Below are positions 17,490 through 26,818 of a DNA stretch of 64,000 bases, piece after piece. Numbering within the stretch: the first letter of the stretch is position 1; every line of letters begins with the position of its first letter. The translations under genes were made by a program, and so were the position numbers. The notes beneath the pieces are model-generated. The model ran no database searches. It was not told the origin of the DNA and worked only from the letters and a program-made list of their open reading frames with translations. The DNA lies in the NCBI GenBank assembly GCA_041751425.1, contig JBGSXL010000011.1, positions 248,001 through 312,000 of the forward strand, written 5' to 3'. Source of the DNA: JAVVEG01 sp041751425 (GTDB lineage: Bacteria > Pseudomonadota > Gammaproteobacteria > Pseudomonadales > Pseudohongiellaceae).

Positions 17490-18944
17490 ATGCATATACA
17501 CATACTCGGAATCTGCGGCACCTTCATGGGCAGTCTGGCAGTGTTGGCCAAACAACTGGGACATACAGTCAGCGGCTCTGATGCCAATGTTTATCCTCCC
17601 ATGAGCACGCAACTCGAACAACAGGGGATTACGCTGCAACAGGGATTTTCCGCCGCACATCTGCAACCGCACCCGGATCTGGTGGTGATTGGTAATGCCA
17701 TGTCGCGAGGTAACCCGGCCGTTGAATATGTACTTAACCAGGGACTGGATTATTGCTCTGGCCCCGAATGGCTTGCGCGTCATGCTCTAAAGAACAAGTG
17801 GGTGTTGGCCGTTGCGGGAACGCATGGCAAGACTACCACAAGCAGTATGCTGACATGGATTCTGGAATATGCCGGACTCAAACCCGGGTACCTGATCGGT
17901 GGGGTGGCGAGTAATTTTCCTGCTTCCGCCAGTATGGGTGATTCTTCTTTTTTCGTCGTGGAAGCAGATGAGTATGATTCGGCTTTCTTCGATAAGCGCT
18001 CCAAGTTTGTGCACTATTCGCCCCGCACCGCCATTCTGAACAATCTGGAATTCGATCACGGCGATATTTTTCCGGATCTGGCAGCGATACAAAAACAGTT
18101 CCATCACCTGATTCGTACTATACCGGGGGCAGGTCTGATCATTTGTCCCGGCGCTGATGACAATCTCGCGCAAGTATTGGAGCAGGGGTGCTGGAGTGAG
18201 GTGCAGTATTTCAATGTGGACCCGGTTGCCCAAAGTGCGACACAGGAGCCGAAGATCGGGGGCGCTGCGCAAATAAGCTGGCAGGCCCATTTGAACAGTC
18301 CGGATGGCAGCTCATTCACGTTGAGCAAGTTTGCAAATGGCAAACAGACCAGCGCAGTGGTGCAATGGGATTTGACTGGCGTGCATACCGTAAGCAACGC
18401 TCTCGCTGCTGTTGCGGCTGCACATCATGTGGGTGTGGAAATTACGACAGCCTGCGCGGCACTGCTGCAGTTCAAGGGCGTCAAGCGCCGCATGGAGCTG
18501 CTGGGAGAAGTAAACGGAATCAAGGTGTACGACGATTTCGCGCATCACCCTACAGCTATTGAAACTACGCTGCATGGCATTGCCGGCAAACTGGCGCTGC
18601 AAAAAAACACTGCTTCCGGTAAGCAGCGTCTGATCGCGGTGGTAGAGCCGCGCTCACAGACGATGAAGATGGGTCTGCATAAAAATGAGTTAGCCCAGTC
18701 GTGCCGCTTTGCAGATTTGACTCTGTGGATGCAGGCGGATGGCGTTGCTTTGGATCTCAGCGAAGTTGTCGCGAACAGTCCATCACCCGCTCTGTTATTC
18801 CATTCCGTAGAGGACATCATTGAACACCTGTATGGGTATGCCCAGTCAGGTGACAATATCGTCATCATGAGTAATGGCGGGTTCGGTGGTATTCATCACA
18901 AGCTGCTTGCAGCGCTGGCTGCAGCACAGGAAAAAGTCGGCTGA
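17490..18944 (+). CDS. mpl: UDP-N-acetylmuramate:tripeptide ligase (murein recycling)
   Basis: Mpl attaches the recovered murein tripeptide L-Ala-gamma-D-Glu-meso-DAP to UDP-N-acetylmuramate, returning cell-wall peptides to synthesis. The 484-residue protein has the Mur-ligase layout: N-terminal UDP-binding GICGTFMGSLAVLA, which is Mpl-like rather than MurC-like, ATP loop GTHGKTTT at residues 110-117, NNLEFDHGDIF, and a C-terminal domain with DDFAHHPTAI and VEPRSQTMK. A peptide importer (oppABCDF) is encoded about 26 kb downstream; such importers can bring in murein peptides. The stop overlaps the start of the LON-domain gene by one base (TGATG), so the two are coupled. Confidence 0.95.
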   Translation: MHIHILGICGTFMGSLAVLAKQLGHTVSGSDANVYPPMSTQLEQQGITLQQGFSAAHLQPHPDLVVIGNAMSRGNPAVEYVLNQGLDYCSGPEWLARHALKNKWVLAVAGTHGKTTTSSMLTWILEYAGLKPGYLIGGVASNFPASASMGDSSFFVVEADEYDSAFFDKRSKFVHYSPRTAILNNLEFDHGDIFPDLAAIQKQFHHLIRTIPGAGLIICPGADDNLAQVLEQGCWSEVQYFNVDPVAQSATQEPKIGGAAQISWQAHLNSPDGSSFTLSKFANGKQTSAVVQWDLTGVHTVSNALAAVAAAHHVGVEITTACAALLQFKGVKRRMELLGEVNGIKVYDDFAHHPTAIETTLHGIAGKLALQKNTASGKQRLIAVVEPRSQTMKMGLHKNELAQSCRFADLTLWMQADGVALDLSEVVANSPSPALLFHSVEDIIEHLYGYAQSGDNIVIMSNGGFGGIHHKLLAALAAAQEKVG

Positions 18945-19552
18945 TGGCAGAAATAATTCCCCTTTTTCCTCTGCGCATGGTGATGTTTCCAGCAGGCAAA
19001 CTGCATTTGCAGATTTTCGAACAGCGCTATCTGGACATGATACGGAATACCCTGCGCGAAGGCAGTGGGTTCGGTATCTGTCTGATCCGCGAGGGTGATG
19101 AAGTAGTGCGTGCTGGCTCTAAACAAACGATACATCGTGTTGGTACATACGCGCATATTGTGGATTGGGATAGTTTGCCAAATGGGTTGTTAGGAATTAC
19201 CGCTGAAGGGCAACGGAAGTTTCTGGTACTGGATTGCTGGACGCAGGACGATCAATTGCTGATGGGTAAGGTGGAGTTTTCAGATCTGGATAGCAAAGAC
19301 GCACAACCTGTACCGCTGGATGAGGAGTACGACACGCTGGCGCCGTTGCTGCGGCAGTTGATGGAACACCCGATGATTGAACAATTGCAAATGACCGTGG
19401 ACTTTACCAACCTGCGTGAGGTTGGCTGGCGTTTGAGTGAACTGCTACCCGTGCCACCCGCCATTAAACAATCATTGCTGGAAATGGACGATCCCCATGA
19501 GCGTGCCAAGGAGCTGGAAGGGCTGATTGCCAATATGGTTAGTCAGTCCTGA
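18944..19552 (+). CDS. LON substrate-binding-domain protein
   Basis: The 202-residue protein consists of a LON N-terminal (PUA-like) domain without the ATPase or protease parts of Lon. The opening IPLFPLRMVMFPAGKLHLQIFEQRY is typical of these stand-alone proteins, as are the FGICLIREGDEV and the helical C-terminal segment (LSELLPVPPAIKQSLLEMD). Function is unknown; it may recognise substrates for Lon or act alone. It is coupled to mpl through a one-base overlap. Confidence 0.87.
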   Translation: MAEIIPLFPLRMVMFPAGKLHLQIFEQRYLDMIRNTLREGSGFGICLIREGDEVVRAGSKQTIHRVGTYAHIVDWDSLPNGLLGITAEGQRKFLVLDCWTQDDQLLMGKVEFSDLDSKDAQPVPLDEEYDTLAPLLRQLMEHPMIEQLQMTVDFTNLREVGWRLSELLPVPPAIKQSLLEMDDPHERAKELEGLIANMVSQS

Positions 19553-19640
19553 GGAATGTAGCTTACACAAGCCGCGCTCTGACGGCTGACAATCGTTGGC
19601 ATGTCTGCGCATAATACCGGTTCGCAATGGAGATAGTCCG

Positions 19641-19823
19641 ATGCTTGAAAGATGGTTACATTCAGAAGCCTGGACGCACGAACAATGGCTGATTGCCAGT
19701 ATCCTGGGCTTTATCGTCGTGGCCACGCTGGTCGTGGTGTATCGTGTCTTCACGATAATCGCCAGCACGCGTAAAAAGCGCGAAAGACCACGTCTGCGGC
19801 CAGGAAGACGATTTCGACGTTAG
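19641..19823 (+). CDS. Small single-span membrane protein (60 aa)
   Basis: An ATG preceded by a GGAGA site opens a 60-residue frame with one clear membrane segment (about residues 18-38, IASILGFIVVATLVVVYRVF) and a very basic C-terminal tail (RKKRERPRLRPGRRFRR). By the positive-inside rule the tail should be cytoplasmic. I do not recognise a family. It ends five bases before the end of a second tiny membrane protein gene on the other strand. Confidence 0.6.
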   Translation: MLERWLHSEAWTHEQWLIASILGFIVVATLVVVYRVFTIIASTRKKRERPRLRPGRRFRR

Positions 19824-19828
19824 CCTGA

Positions 19829-19993
19829 TCAGATAAGAATGAAATTCAAGATGGCAGCGGAAGCAGCCAAAAATATAATGACCGCGGTTAGGCCTGTCAG
19901 TAAAGCGACCAGACGAAATGGTTTGCCTTCTTTCGGGTAGAGTCCGGATTGCTCATATTCGCGCTCCGGGTCTTTATCGTGTTCAGTGCTCAT
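19829..19993 (-). CDS. Small single-span membrane protein (54 aa)
   Basis: On the minus strand an ATG at 19993, preceded by AGGA, opens a 54-residue frame. It starts with an acidic segment (MSTEHDKDPEREYEQSGLYP), continues with KEGKPFRLVALLTGL and ends in one hydrophobic stretch up to the C-terminus (TAVIIFLAASAAILNFILI). That layout, soluble N-terminus and C-terminal membrane tail, is coherent for a real gene, and the base composition fits coding sequence. Family unknown. Only 12 bases separate its start from that of the divergent serine protease. Confidence 0.55.
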   Translation of the reverse strand: MSTEHDKDPEREYEQSGLYPKEGKPFRLVALLTGLTAVIIFLAASAAILNFILI

Positions 19994-20005
19994 GGGTAGT
20001 TCCTG

Positions 20006-20833
20006 ATGAATCGAAGTGTTCGCCTGCCGTTATCTACGTTGTTCCTGCTGCTATGTATCAGCGCCTTTTGTTTCAGTGCACAGGCTATTGTGATCAGGCA
20101 TGATACCGGATACGCGCGCCATACGGCCAGCGAGTCACAGTTTCCCGCCGTGTTTTTCCTGGAGCAACGTGGGCGCCGCAAAATATGCGTGGCAACTCTC
20201 ATTCATCCCCGTTGGGCTTTAACAGCCGCACACTGCATTGAAGAAACTGCGCTGGGAGCCACGCTTGCTCAGGGAGACAGGTATCCCGTTCGCATAGCTG
20301 GGCGAGAACACTTTATTGACGCCGTACACCTGCATCCCGCCTATCATAATCGCTATCAATCCGGCATAGAAGACAGTGATGTGGATCTGGCGCTTGTGCG
20401 TCTCAGCGAGTCCCTGGAATTACCGCGGCCGCTGCCCCTTTACCGCGGCTCTGACGAGGTGAATAAGGTTATTACCTTACTGGGCTGGGGGTATTTCGGG
20501 ATTGGCACACAGGGACTGCGCGATGATGATGGGCGGTTTCGCTTTGCCCGCAACACCATAGATTCGGCTAACCATCGCCTGCGCTTCACGTTTGACGATC
20601 CGCGGCTGCCAGATACACGTGCCGTGGAATTGGAAGGGTTGCCCGGTCTTGGCGACAGTGGTGGCCCGGCTCTGGTGCAAGGACAGCAGGGTTGGCAGAT
20701 TATGGGAATAGCAGTAGGGGAACTGATAGAGGAAGAGACAGCTGGCCGTCAGTTGGGCTTGTATGGAGCAGTAGGCGTCTATGAGCGCATTTCGCTGCAT
20801 GCCGAATGGATTGATCAGGTAATTGAAGATTAA
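20006..20833 (+). CDS. Secreted trypsin-like serine protease (S1 family)
   Basis: The 275-residue protein has a signal peptide (about residues 1-27, ending SAQA) and a full chymotrypsin-fold triad: His76 in TAAHC, Asp127 in DVDLALVRL and Ser218 in GDSGGP. Cys61 and Cys77 fit the conserved disulfide next to the catalytic histidine. There is no PDZ domain, so it is not a DegP-type protease. It should act in the periplasm or outside the cell. The P1 specificity residue cannot be assigned by eye. The ATG overlaps the promoter space shared with the divergent 54-residue membrane protein. Confidence 0.88.
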   Translation: MNRSVRLPLSTLFLLLCISAFCFSAQAIVIRHDTGYARHTASESQFPAVFFLEQRGRRKICVATLIHPRWALTAAHCIEETALGATLAQGDRYPVRIAGREHFIDAVHLHPAYHNRYQSGIEDSDVDLALVRLSESLELPRPLPLYRGSDEVNKVITLLGWGYFGIGTQGLRDDDGRFRFARNTIDSANHRLRFTFDDPRLPDTRAVELEGLPGLGDSGGPALVQGQQGWQIMGIAVGELIEEETAGRQLGLYGAVGVYERISLHAEWIDQVIED

Positions 20834-20958
20834 CCCTGATGCTACAAATTGAGCAGATTCACTAATAGGAATCTGTACCGAAACTTTGTTAACATTCAAC
20901 CCAATCTACAGCAAATAAGCAAACCCGACAGTAACGAGCAAACCAACGAGGCAACAGA

Positions 20959-21438
20959 ATGAGCATAGCAGCAGGAGACAAGATTCCAGCGAGTACTTTC
21001 AAGGTCATGGGCAAAGAAGGCCCCACAAACCTGACAACGAGTGAACTGTTTGAGGGCAAAAAGGTCGTGTTTTTTGCCCTCCCCGGCGCCTTTACGCCGG
21101 GATGCACGATCACCCATCTGCCTGGTTATGTTGTCAACGCAGATAAAATAAAAGCCAAAGGTGTCGATACTATTGCCTGTATGTCTGTAAACGATGCGTT
21201 CGTGATGGATGCCTGGGGTAAGACGCAGAATGCCGAAGAGATTCTGATGCTGGCGGATGGCAATGGTGAATTTGCCAAGGCCATCGACCTGCAGATGGAT
21301 GCAACCGGGTTCGGCATGGGTATGCGCAGCAAGCGTTTCGCCATGATTGTTGACAATGGTGTGGTCACCTATATTGCCGTGGAACCTGCTGGTGGGGTTG
21401 ATGTGAGTGCTGCCGAAAAAATAATGGCGCAACTGTAA
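20959..21438 (+). CDS. Prx5-type peroxiredoxin
   Basis: This 159-residue cytoplasmic peroxiredoxin belongs to the Prx5/redoxin group: peroxidatic Cys49 lies in LPGAFTPGCT, and the ACMSVNDAFVMDAWG block with Cys74 is characteristic. Cys74 is not at the position of a known resolving cysteine, so it may work as a 1-Cys enzyme with glutathione or glutaredoxin; this is inference. No signal peptide is seen. It stands 125 bases after the serine protease and 55 before the dienelactone hydrolase, on the same strand. It is the second of three peroxiredoxins in the window. Confidence 0.92.
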   Translation: MSIAAGDKIPASTFKVMGKEGPTNLTTSELFEGKKVVFFALPGAFTPGCTITHLPGYVVNADKIKAKGVDTIACMSVNDAFVMDAWGKTQNAEEILMLADGNGEFAKAIDLQMDATGFGMGMRSKRFAMIVDNGVVTYIAVEPAGGVDVSAAEKIMAQL

Positions 21439-21493
21439 TTAATCGCATAAATACATTTGAGTAGCCGCGTTCGATCGGAGCAACCGAAAAATC

Positions 21494-22213
21494 ATGCTGA
21501 AAACAGCTTACATTGATTACCAGGATGGTGAAACGCAGCTGGAAGGGTATCTGGCCTATGATGAGGATGTAACCGAGCCACGGCCCGCCGTGCTGGTGGG
21601 CCATGACTGGACTGGCAGAGGTGATTCCGCGTGCTCAGCAGCCGAACGCATCGCTGAAGCTGGCTATGTCGGGTTTGCAGTGGATGTCTATGGCAAAGGT
21701 GTTTTTGGCAAGGAAGGGGACGCAGCCGGGAATACGGCGCTGATGATGCCTTTTGTGAATGACAGGATACTGCTGCGCCAACGTATGCTCGCAGCTCTGC
21801 AGGCTATCCGGTTACAAACTATGGTGGATGCATCCAACATCGCCGCTATTGGCTACTGCTTTGGTGGTATGGCTGTGTTGGAGTTGGCGCGTGCCGGTGC
21901 CGATGTCAAAGGAGTCATCAGTGTGCATGGGCTGCTGATGCCCGGTGATGCAGCAAACGCCGAAATCAACGCAGGTGTACTGTGTCTGCATGGTCACGAT
22001 GACCCTATGGTGAAACCCGAACAAGTGCTGGCATTCGAAACTGAAATGACAGAGGCCGGGGTCGACTGGCAGATTCATGTTTATGGTGGTACAAAGCACG
22101 CGTTTACCAATCCGTCAGCAAATAATCCCGCGATGGGTGTCGTCTATAACGAAGTAGCAAACCTGCGAGCGCAACAGGCCATAAAAAACTATCTGACTGA
22201 ATTGTTTAATTGA
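21494..22213 (+). CDS. Dienelactone hydrolase family protein
   Basis: The 239-residue protein has the dienelactone hydrolase fold markers: a cysteine nucleophile, Cys122, in GYCFGG, Asp170 in GHDDPMV and His202 in KHAFTNP, plus an N-terminal GHDWTGRGDSA oxyanion segment. True dienelactone hydrolases open 4-carboxymethylene-butenolide in chlorocatechol breakdown, but most members of the family have other or unknown substrates, and no aromatic pathway genes lie nearby. It is cytoplasmic. The GGDEF gene follows after 29 bases and may share its transcript. Confidence 0.88.
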   Translation: MLKTAYIDYQDGETQLEGYLAYDEDVTEPRPAVLVGHDWTGRGDSACSAAERIAEAGYVGFAVDVYGKGVFGKEGDAAGNTALMMPFVNDRILLRQRMLAALQAIRLQTMVDASNIAAIGYCFGGMAVLELARAGADVKGVISVHGLLMPGDAANAEINAGVLCLHGHDDPMVKPEQVLAFETEMTEAGVDWQIHVYGGTKHAFTNPSANNPAMGVVYNEVANLRAQQAIKNYLTELFN

Positions 22214-22242
22214 ACATACTCTAAAAGAGACCTGGTCATATC

Positions 22243-22866
22243 ATGCGATTAAATACCGACAAGTTGGAATCTGAACTACCCCGCTGTCCGGCAGATGTTG
22301 GCCAATGCACTTATCTGGACGAACTGGGCAGACTGCGTTCAGAAATGCAAACGCTCAATGCACAATTGCGTATTGATGCCCTGACCGGGCTGTATAATTT
22401 CAGACATTTTTCGCAAGCTCTGGATGTCGAAATGGAGAGAACGCGGCGGTCGGGAAAACCAACCTCGCTGATGGTTATAGATCTTGACAACTTCAAACAT
22501 GTCAACGACAAATATGGACATGATCTCGGCAACAAAGTATTGAGTGAACTTGCTTTACTATTGGATGGTACAACGCGCAAGCTCGATGTTGCTTGCCGCT
22601 ATGGAGGCGAGGAATTTACAGTAATCCTGCCGGATACGTCGCTGCTGGCGGCGGTACAGTTGGCAGAACGATTACGGGAATTGATCGAGCAAAAGCGCAT
22701 AGACACAGGAGAAGGTCAGATCGCCGTTACCGCCAGTTTCGGTGTAGATTGCTATGAAACAGATACGGGTGAGACCTGGCAGCAATTTATGGATCGGGCT
22801 GACAGCTTTTTATTGCAGGCAAAGCGATCAGGAAAGAATAAAGTGTGCGCACCGGTACCTTTGTAA
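22243..22866 (+). CDS. Stand-alone GGDEF diguanylate cyclase
   Basis: The 207-residue protein is a short N-terminal helix (residues about 25-42) plus one GGDEF domain. The active-site loop reads GGEEF at 121-125 and is preceded by RKLD at 112-115, exactly the RxxD inhibitory site spacing. It should therefore make cyclic di-GMP and be subject to product inhibition. Other markers (DALTGLYNFRHF, VIDLDNFKHVNDKYGHDLGN) are intact. No sensory or membrane domain is present, so activity may depend on dimerisation through the N-terminal helix or on expression. Confidence 0.92.
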   Translation: MRLNTDKLESELPRCPADVGQCTYLDELGRLRSEMQTLNAQLRIDALTGLYNFRHFSQALDVEMERTRRSGKPTSLMVIDLDNFKHVNDKYGHDLGNKVLSELALLLDGTTRKLDVACRYGGEEFTVILPDTSLLAAVQLAERLRELIEQKRIDTGEGQIAVTASFGVDCYETDTGETWQQFMDRADSFLLQAKRSGKNKVCAPVPL

Positions 22867-22895
22867 TTGGATGATCCTGGCGCCGACAGGAAAGT

Positions 22896-23540
22896 TTAAA
22901 GGCTTCCTTGCAGCTCCGTTCCCAAATGATGAAGAATGGTAGCAGTTGCTCCCCAGATTCTGTACTCTTCAAACTGCAATTCAAACACGTGTCGCTCGAT
23001 ATCCTGCCAGTTGATCAGCTTGCGCTGAAACTGCGTGGGATTCAGAACCAATGAGATGGGCACTTGAAAAATGTTTGCGACTTCTCGTGGCGATGGCCTG
23101 AAAACTACTCCGGGTTGCACCAGTCCCACGACAGGTGTGACGCAAAATCCCGACGGTAATAAAATCTCACCCAACTGACCCAGTATTTCCACGGAGTCTG
23201 CTGTCAAGCCGATTTCTTCTTCGCTCTCCCGCAATGCGGTATGGATTGGATCTCTGTCCCCGGCGTCAACAGTGCCGCCGGGAAAGCTAACCTGTCCTGC
23301 GTGTGAGCGCAGACTTTCCGTGCGAACGGTGAATATAATACTGCTGGCTTGACTGAGTGTCGGTCGTACTATTGGGATAAGCACGGCAGCCTGACGGTAA
23401 TCACGGCTGGCACCGTGATTGTTGACCATCTCGTTTGTCGTACTGTCAGGATGTGAAATTGGCGCTGCGGGTCGGCTGCCTTGCTTTGCAAAATAGCTCA
23501 GCAGCTGATCCATAAACGGGTCTGCACCGGATACTTCCAT
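22896..23540 (-). CDS. nudL: NUDIX CoA pyrophosphatase (NudL-like)
   Basis: The 214-residue protein carries a NUDIX box around residues 88-111 (FPGGTVDAGD then ALRESEEEIGL). The position of the first glutamate is aspartate, as in the CoA-specific NudL branch, and the downstream block GFCVTPVVGL also matches NudL. These enzymes cleave coenzyme A and its esters to 3',5'-ADP and phosphopantetheine. The first 45 residues are polar and variable. Its end lies 29 bases from the end of the convergent GGDEF gene, and it is followed upstream by the TonB receptor on the same strand. Confidence 0.88.
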   Translation of the reverse strand: MEVSGADPFMDQLLSYFAKQGSRPAAPISHPDSTTNEMVNNHGASRDYRQAAVLIPIVRPTLSQASSIIFTVRTESLRSHAGQVSFPGGTVDAGDRDPIHTALRESEEEIGLTADSVEILGQLGEILLPSGFCVTPVVGLVQPGVVFRPSPREVANIFQVPISLVLNPTQFQRKLINWQDIERHVFELQFEEYRIWGATATILHHLGTELQGSL

Positions 23541-23573
23541 ACTGATTCCGGTTAGCCTCCGTGACTAATACTG

Positions 23574-25703
23574 CTAATTGAATTTCCAGTTTACGGCGAA
23601 GAACGCGCGTAGTGGTTCACCCGGAAAATAACGGTCGTTGCCGAAGGAGAAGTCAGCGCGTTCCGCGTATTTTTCATCCGTCAGATTCATGATGTTCAAT
23701 GACAGTGCCAGATTGGGTGTCGCCTGCCAACGCGTACGCAAATTCAGAATATCGTGACCTTCATAGGTGCTGGTATTCTCGGGATTCACTTCATACTCGC
23801 CCATGGCTACCCACTCCAGTTCGGTGAGAATGGTGTCGCTGGCACGCCACTGCAATTGAAAGCTGCCGAAGCCGCGCGGCGCAGTATCAATGTCATTACC
23901 ATTGATATTAATGCCACCGGATATCTCATCACTTTCATAGGTGTGTCTGGCAAAATTATAGGCTCCCTGCACGCGCCATTGCTCATTCAGTTGCAAACCA
24001 CCATTCAGTTCAATACCGCGATGACGCGTGTGGCTGCCATTGGAGTTAATGCGCGCGCTATCGGTGATGATTTCGTTTTCCTTATCCATGTAATAGGCAA
24101 CGATAGCGTAGTCCCAGTTATTCTGCGCGCCTTCCAAAGCGAGCTCATAACTGTCAATCTCAACCGCATCCAGGTCAGCTACGTTTTGCGTGTTCTGCAA
24201 ACGATACAATTCAGTTGCCTGTGGTGCCCGGTATCCCTTATTAATGCGTGCCTGCACATTATGGAAGTCATTGATCTGATAGCGCAGACCAAGTTTTGGT
24301 GCCCAGTTGCCAAACGAATCGCTGCGGTCAGCGGGTCTGTTGTAACGGCAGCCACCGAATCCACACACGGTGCCGTTCTCGCGGGTGCGTCCATCCAGCA
24401 TATTGTTATCGTAGTCATACTCCATATGCTCGTAACGCAAACCTAAAGAGATATCGAAACCGTTGTCCCAGAATTTCTGGTAATGCGCAAACGGTGCTAT
24501 CTGGGTTGCGTCTACATCGTAATCATAGTGCTTGCCTACCGGTGTTTGCGCGGCCAATGCTGGCGACCCGGCTGTAGGAAAGCGTTGTCGTTGCAGCAGA
24601 CTACCTTCGGTGACCTCCACATCAATACCCAGGGCCAGAGTCGAGTTTTCTGTGACAGATTTATAGCTGGCGAACTGCAGACCCAGACTGCTGTGTTCGT
24701 TGTCTTCAGTGGGCAGACCCGGCAGGAAATGTTGAATAAAATTCAGATTGGAGATGCGGAAGTAAGGGGTGAAAACCATTTCCCAGCCTGAATCCAACTC
24801 TTTGCTGATGCGAGTCCACACACGTGAGCTTTGGTTATCGCGATACGCTTCCGGATTTGGGTTCTCGCGTCGCAGATCGTCGTCCTTGTAACTATCTGTG
24901 CCTACGATGTAGCCAGCAGTTTCCTGATTCAAATTAGTAGTGGTAAAGCCGCCTTCAAGTTCCAGGCCGCTGGTAGTAGTGTACTCATACAGCCAGGAAA
25001 GTTTTTGCTGATCTACGCCACTATCCGGGCGATAACCTTCCTCGCTGGTGCCGTTGAACAGGAACATGTGTTTAAAACCGCCATTCTCAAAACCAATTTT
25101 GGTGTTGACTCGAGCTGAACCGCGAGGACCGGCTTCCAGGGTAACTTCACCGCCTGCTTCCGGAGAAGGTAGAACTACATTGATCATGCCATGGACAGCG
25201 TTCGACCCGTAAAACGCAGAGCCCGGGCCACGAATAACTTCGATGCGCTGTGCATTTTCAGAATGTGCATCGAACAGTTCGTTGACGTTGCAGAATCCGG
25301 CTGCGCGCAGCGGTATACCTTGTTCTGCCAGCAGGAATGCCCCGCAGGCGCCTGCCCCGGTCAATACCGGCGAACGAATGGCGGTCAAACTTTCCTGACC
25401 GTTATTACGATTGATGTTGACTCCAGCCAGGCGATTCGCTGATTCCTGAATGTGCGTATGAGAGATCAGCCGCAATTCCTCTTCGGAGAGAATGCCGACA
25501 CTGGCGTTGATATTGGAAAGTAATTCAGGGCGCCGGGTAGCCGATGTAACTATTATTTCTTCTATTGCAGGAGTGCCCGGTTGGGCTATGACTGTGGGAG
25601 TCATGCCGGCGGACAGTGCTGCTGCGCAGGAAAGTGCCAGCAAGCGCGCGGGTGTAGTTATTCTGGTAGTCGCGAGCGGGGCGCCGTGTTTAGTGAATGT
25701 CAT
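23574..25703 (-). CDS. TonB-dependent outer-membrane receptor
   Basis: The 709-residue protein has a signal peptide (to about residue 40), a TonB-box-like EEIIVTS at 48-54, and a plug domain (about 60-180) with IEVIRGPGSAFYGSNAVHGMINVV. A long beta-barrel of alternating aromatic strands follows, ending in FFAVNWKFN with a terminal Phe-Asn. Cysteines in the plug (GACGAF, GFCNV) and barrel (VCGFGGCRY) could form disulfides. It imports a scarce substrate (iron chelate, cobalamin, sugar or other) powered by TonB; the substrate is not evident, and no siderophore genes are near. A strong GGGGAGGTAA ribosome site precedes the ATG. Confidence 0.93.
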   Translation of the reverse strand: MTFTKHGAPLATTRITTPARLLALSCAAALSAGMTPTVIAQPGTPAIEEIIVTSATRRPELLSNINASVGILSEEELRLISHTHIQESANRLAGVNINRNNGQESLTAIRSPVLTGAGACGAFLLAEQGIPLRAAGFCNVNELFDAHSENAQRIEVIRGPGSAFYGSNAVHGMINVVLPSPEAGGEVTLEAGPRGSARVNTKIGFENGGFKHMFLFNGTSEEGYRPDSGVDQQKLSWLYEYTTTSGLELEGGFTTTNLNQETAGYIVGTDSYKDDDLRRENPNPEAYRDNQSSRVWTRISKELDSGWEMVFTPYFRISNLNFIQHFLPGLPTEDNEHSSLGLQFASYKSVTENSTLALGIDVEVTEGSLLQRQRFPTAGSPALAAQTPVGKHYDYDVDATQIAPFAHYQKFWDNGFDISLGLRYEHMEYDYDNNMLDGRTRENGTVCGFGGCRYNRPADRSDSFGNWAPKLGLRYQINDFHNVQARINKGYRAPQATELYRLQNTQNVADLDAVEIDSYELALEGAQNNWDYAIVAYYMDKENEIITDSARINSNGSHTRHRGIELNGGLQLNEQWRVQGAYNFARHTYESDEISGGININGNDIDTAPRGFGSFQLQWRASDTILTELEWVAMGEYEVNPENTSTYEGHDILNLRTRWQATPNLALSLNIMNLTDEKYAERADFSFGNDRYFPGEPLRAFFAVNWKFN

Positions 25704-25961
25704 GATTACCTCCCCAGGTAGTATTTTTTAAAAAGCGTGCGCGACTATAGCATATATGACAATTCTATGCGTCTCGGCAAAAGCCCGGTTTTCGCTGAGC
25801 TGCCCGCTTTGACAGTTAACTGGAGGCTGCTGATTTTGGCGCTCAGCGGCGGGTGTCATGCACTGCCCATTATGTCTATAATCCGTTCTTCGCAACGGCA
25901 GCGCTGCAGGAAACCGCTCCAGAAAACCGTTCCAGAAAGTGATAGTCATCGGGGATAACAC

Positions 25962-26762
25962 ATGAAGATCAAAGGCAAAGTAGTTGTAGTAACCGGGGGA
26001 GCCAGCGGTATTGGCAAGGCGCTATGTGAGCGGTTCGCCCGGGAAGGGGCCAGCGCGGTTGTTGTGTCGGACCTGAATCAGGCGGGTGCTGAAGCAGTGG
26101 CACAATCCATTGCAGACAAGACCAGAGCATTGGCCATGCGCACGGATGTCAGCAAAGAGGAAGATATTCAGGCGCTGGTGAAAGCGACACAGGATGAATT
26201 GGGACCAATCGATCTCTTCTGCTCCAACGCAGGTATATTCACCTTGGGTGGCGAGGAGGTGGAGACCGATAAATGGCAAAGCATTTGGGAGATTAATGTG
26301 ATGTCGCATATTTTTGCGGCACGGGCTGTACTGCCGGGCATGCTGGCGCGCGGAGAGGGTTATTTATTGAACACCGCTTCGGCAGCCGGGTTGCTCAGCC
26401 AGATAGGTTCGGCGCCGTATGCGGTGACAAAGCATGCTGCTGTCGGTTTTGCTGAATGGCTGTCAATCACTTATGGCAGCCGTGGTATCAAGGTTTCGGT
26501 ATTGTGTCCGCAGGCGGTTCGCACGCAGATGACGGCCGGCACCAGGGGTGGAGGCGTTGCAGGTGTGGATGGTATGCTTGAGCCCGAGCAATTGGCTCAG
26601 ACTGTGATTGAAACTCTGGATGCCGAAAACTTTCTGGTACTGCCGCATCCGGAAGTACTCACTTATATTCAGCGCAAGGGCACTGATTACGACCGCTGGC
26701 TCTCTGGTATGCGGCGTCTGCAGGATAAGTATGCAGACCAGTACAGAACGAAGCCGGACTGA
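25962..26762 (+). CDS. Short-chain dehydrogenase/reductase
   Basis: The 266-residue protein is a classical SDR: cofactor loop TGGASGIG at residues 11-18, structural SNAG near 88-91, and the catalytic Ser140, Tyr153 and Lys157 (YAVTK). Asp37 at the end of the second beta strand (VVSDLN) favours NAD over NADP. The C-terminal region has a long helical extension (IQRKGTDYDRWLSGMRRL). The substrate is unknown. It is divergent from the TonB receptor across 258 bases that contain no gene and show only short direct repeats just before this start (two copies of an AGAAAACCG-like unit). Confidence 0.9.
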   Translation: MKIKGKVVVVTGGASGIGKALCERFAREGASAVVVSDLNQAGAEAVAQSIADKTRALAMRTDVSKEEDIQALVKATQDELGPIDLFCSNAGIFTLGGEEVETDKWQSIWEINVMSHIFAARAVLPGMLARGEGYLLNTASAAGLLSQIGSAPYAVTKHAAVGFAEWLSITYGSRGIKVSVLCPQAVRTQMTAGTRGGGVAGVDGMLEPEQLAQTVIETLDAENFLVLPHPEVLTYIQRKGTDYDRWLSGMRRLQDKYADQYRTKPD

Positions 26763-26818
26763 AGTCTGCTGACCGCGAGGCTATGTGTAGACGTTTATCT
26801 TGAAACAGGAAATCTATT

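Noticed and set aside
23754..24446. 230-codon open frame on the plus strand
   Set aside because: It lies wholly antisense inside the TonB receptor gene, which has convincing family motifs, and shows no domain or ribosome site of its own.
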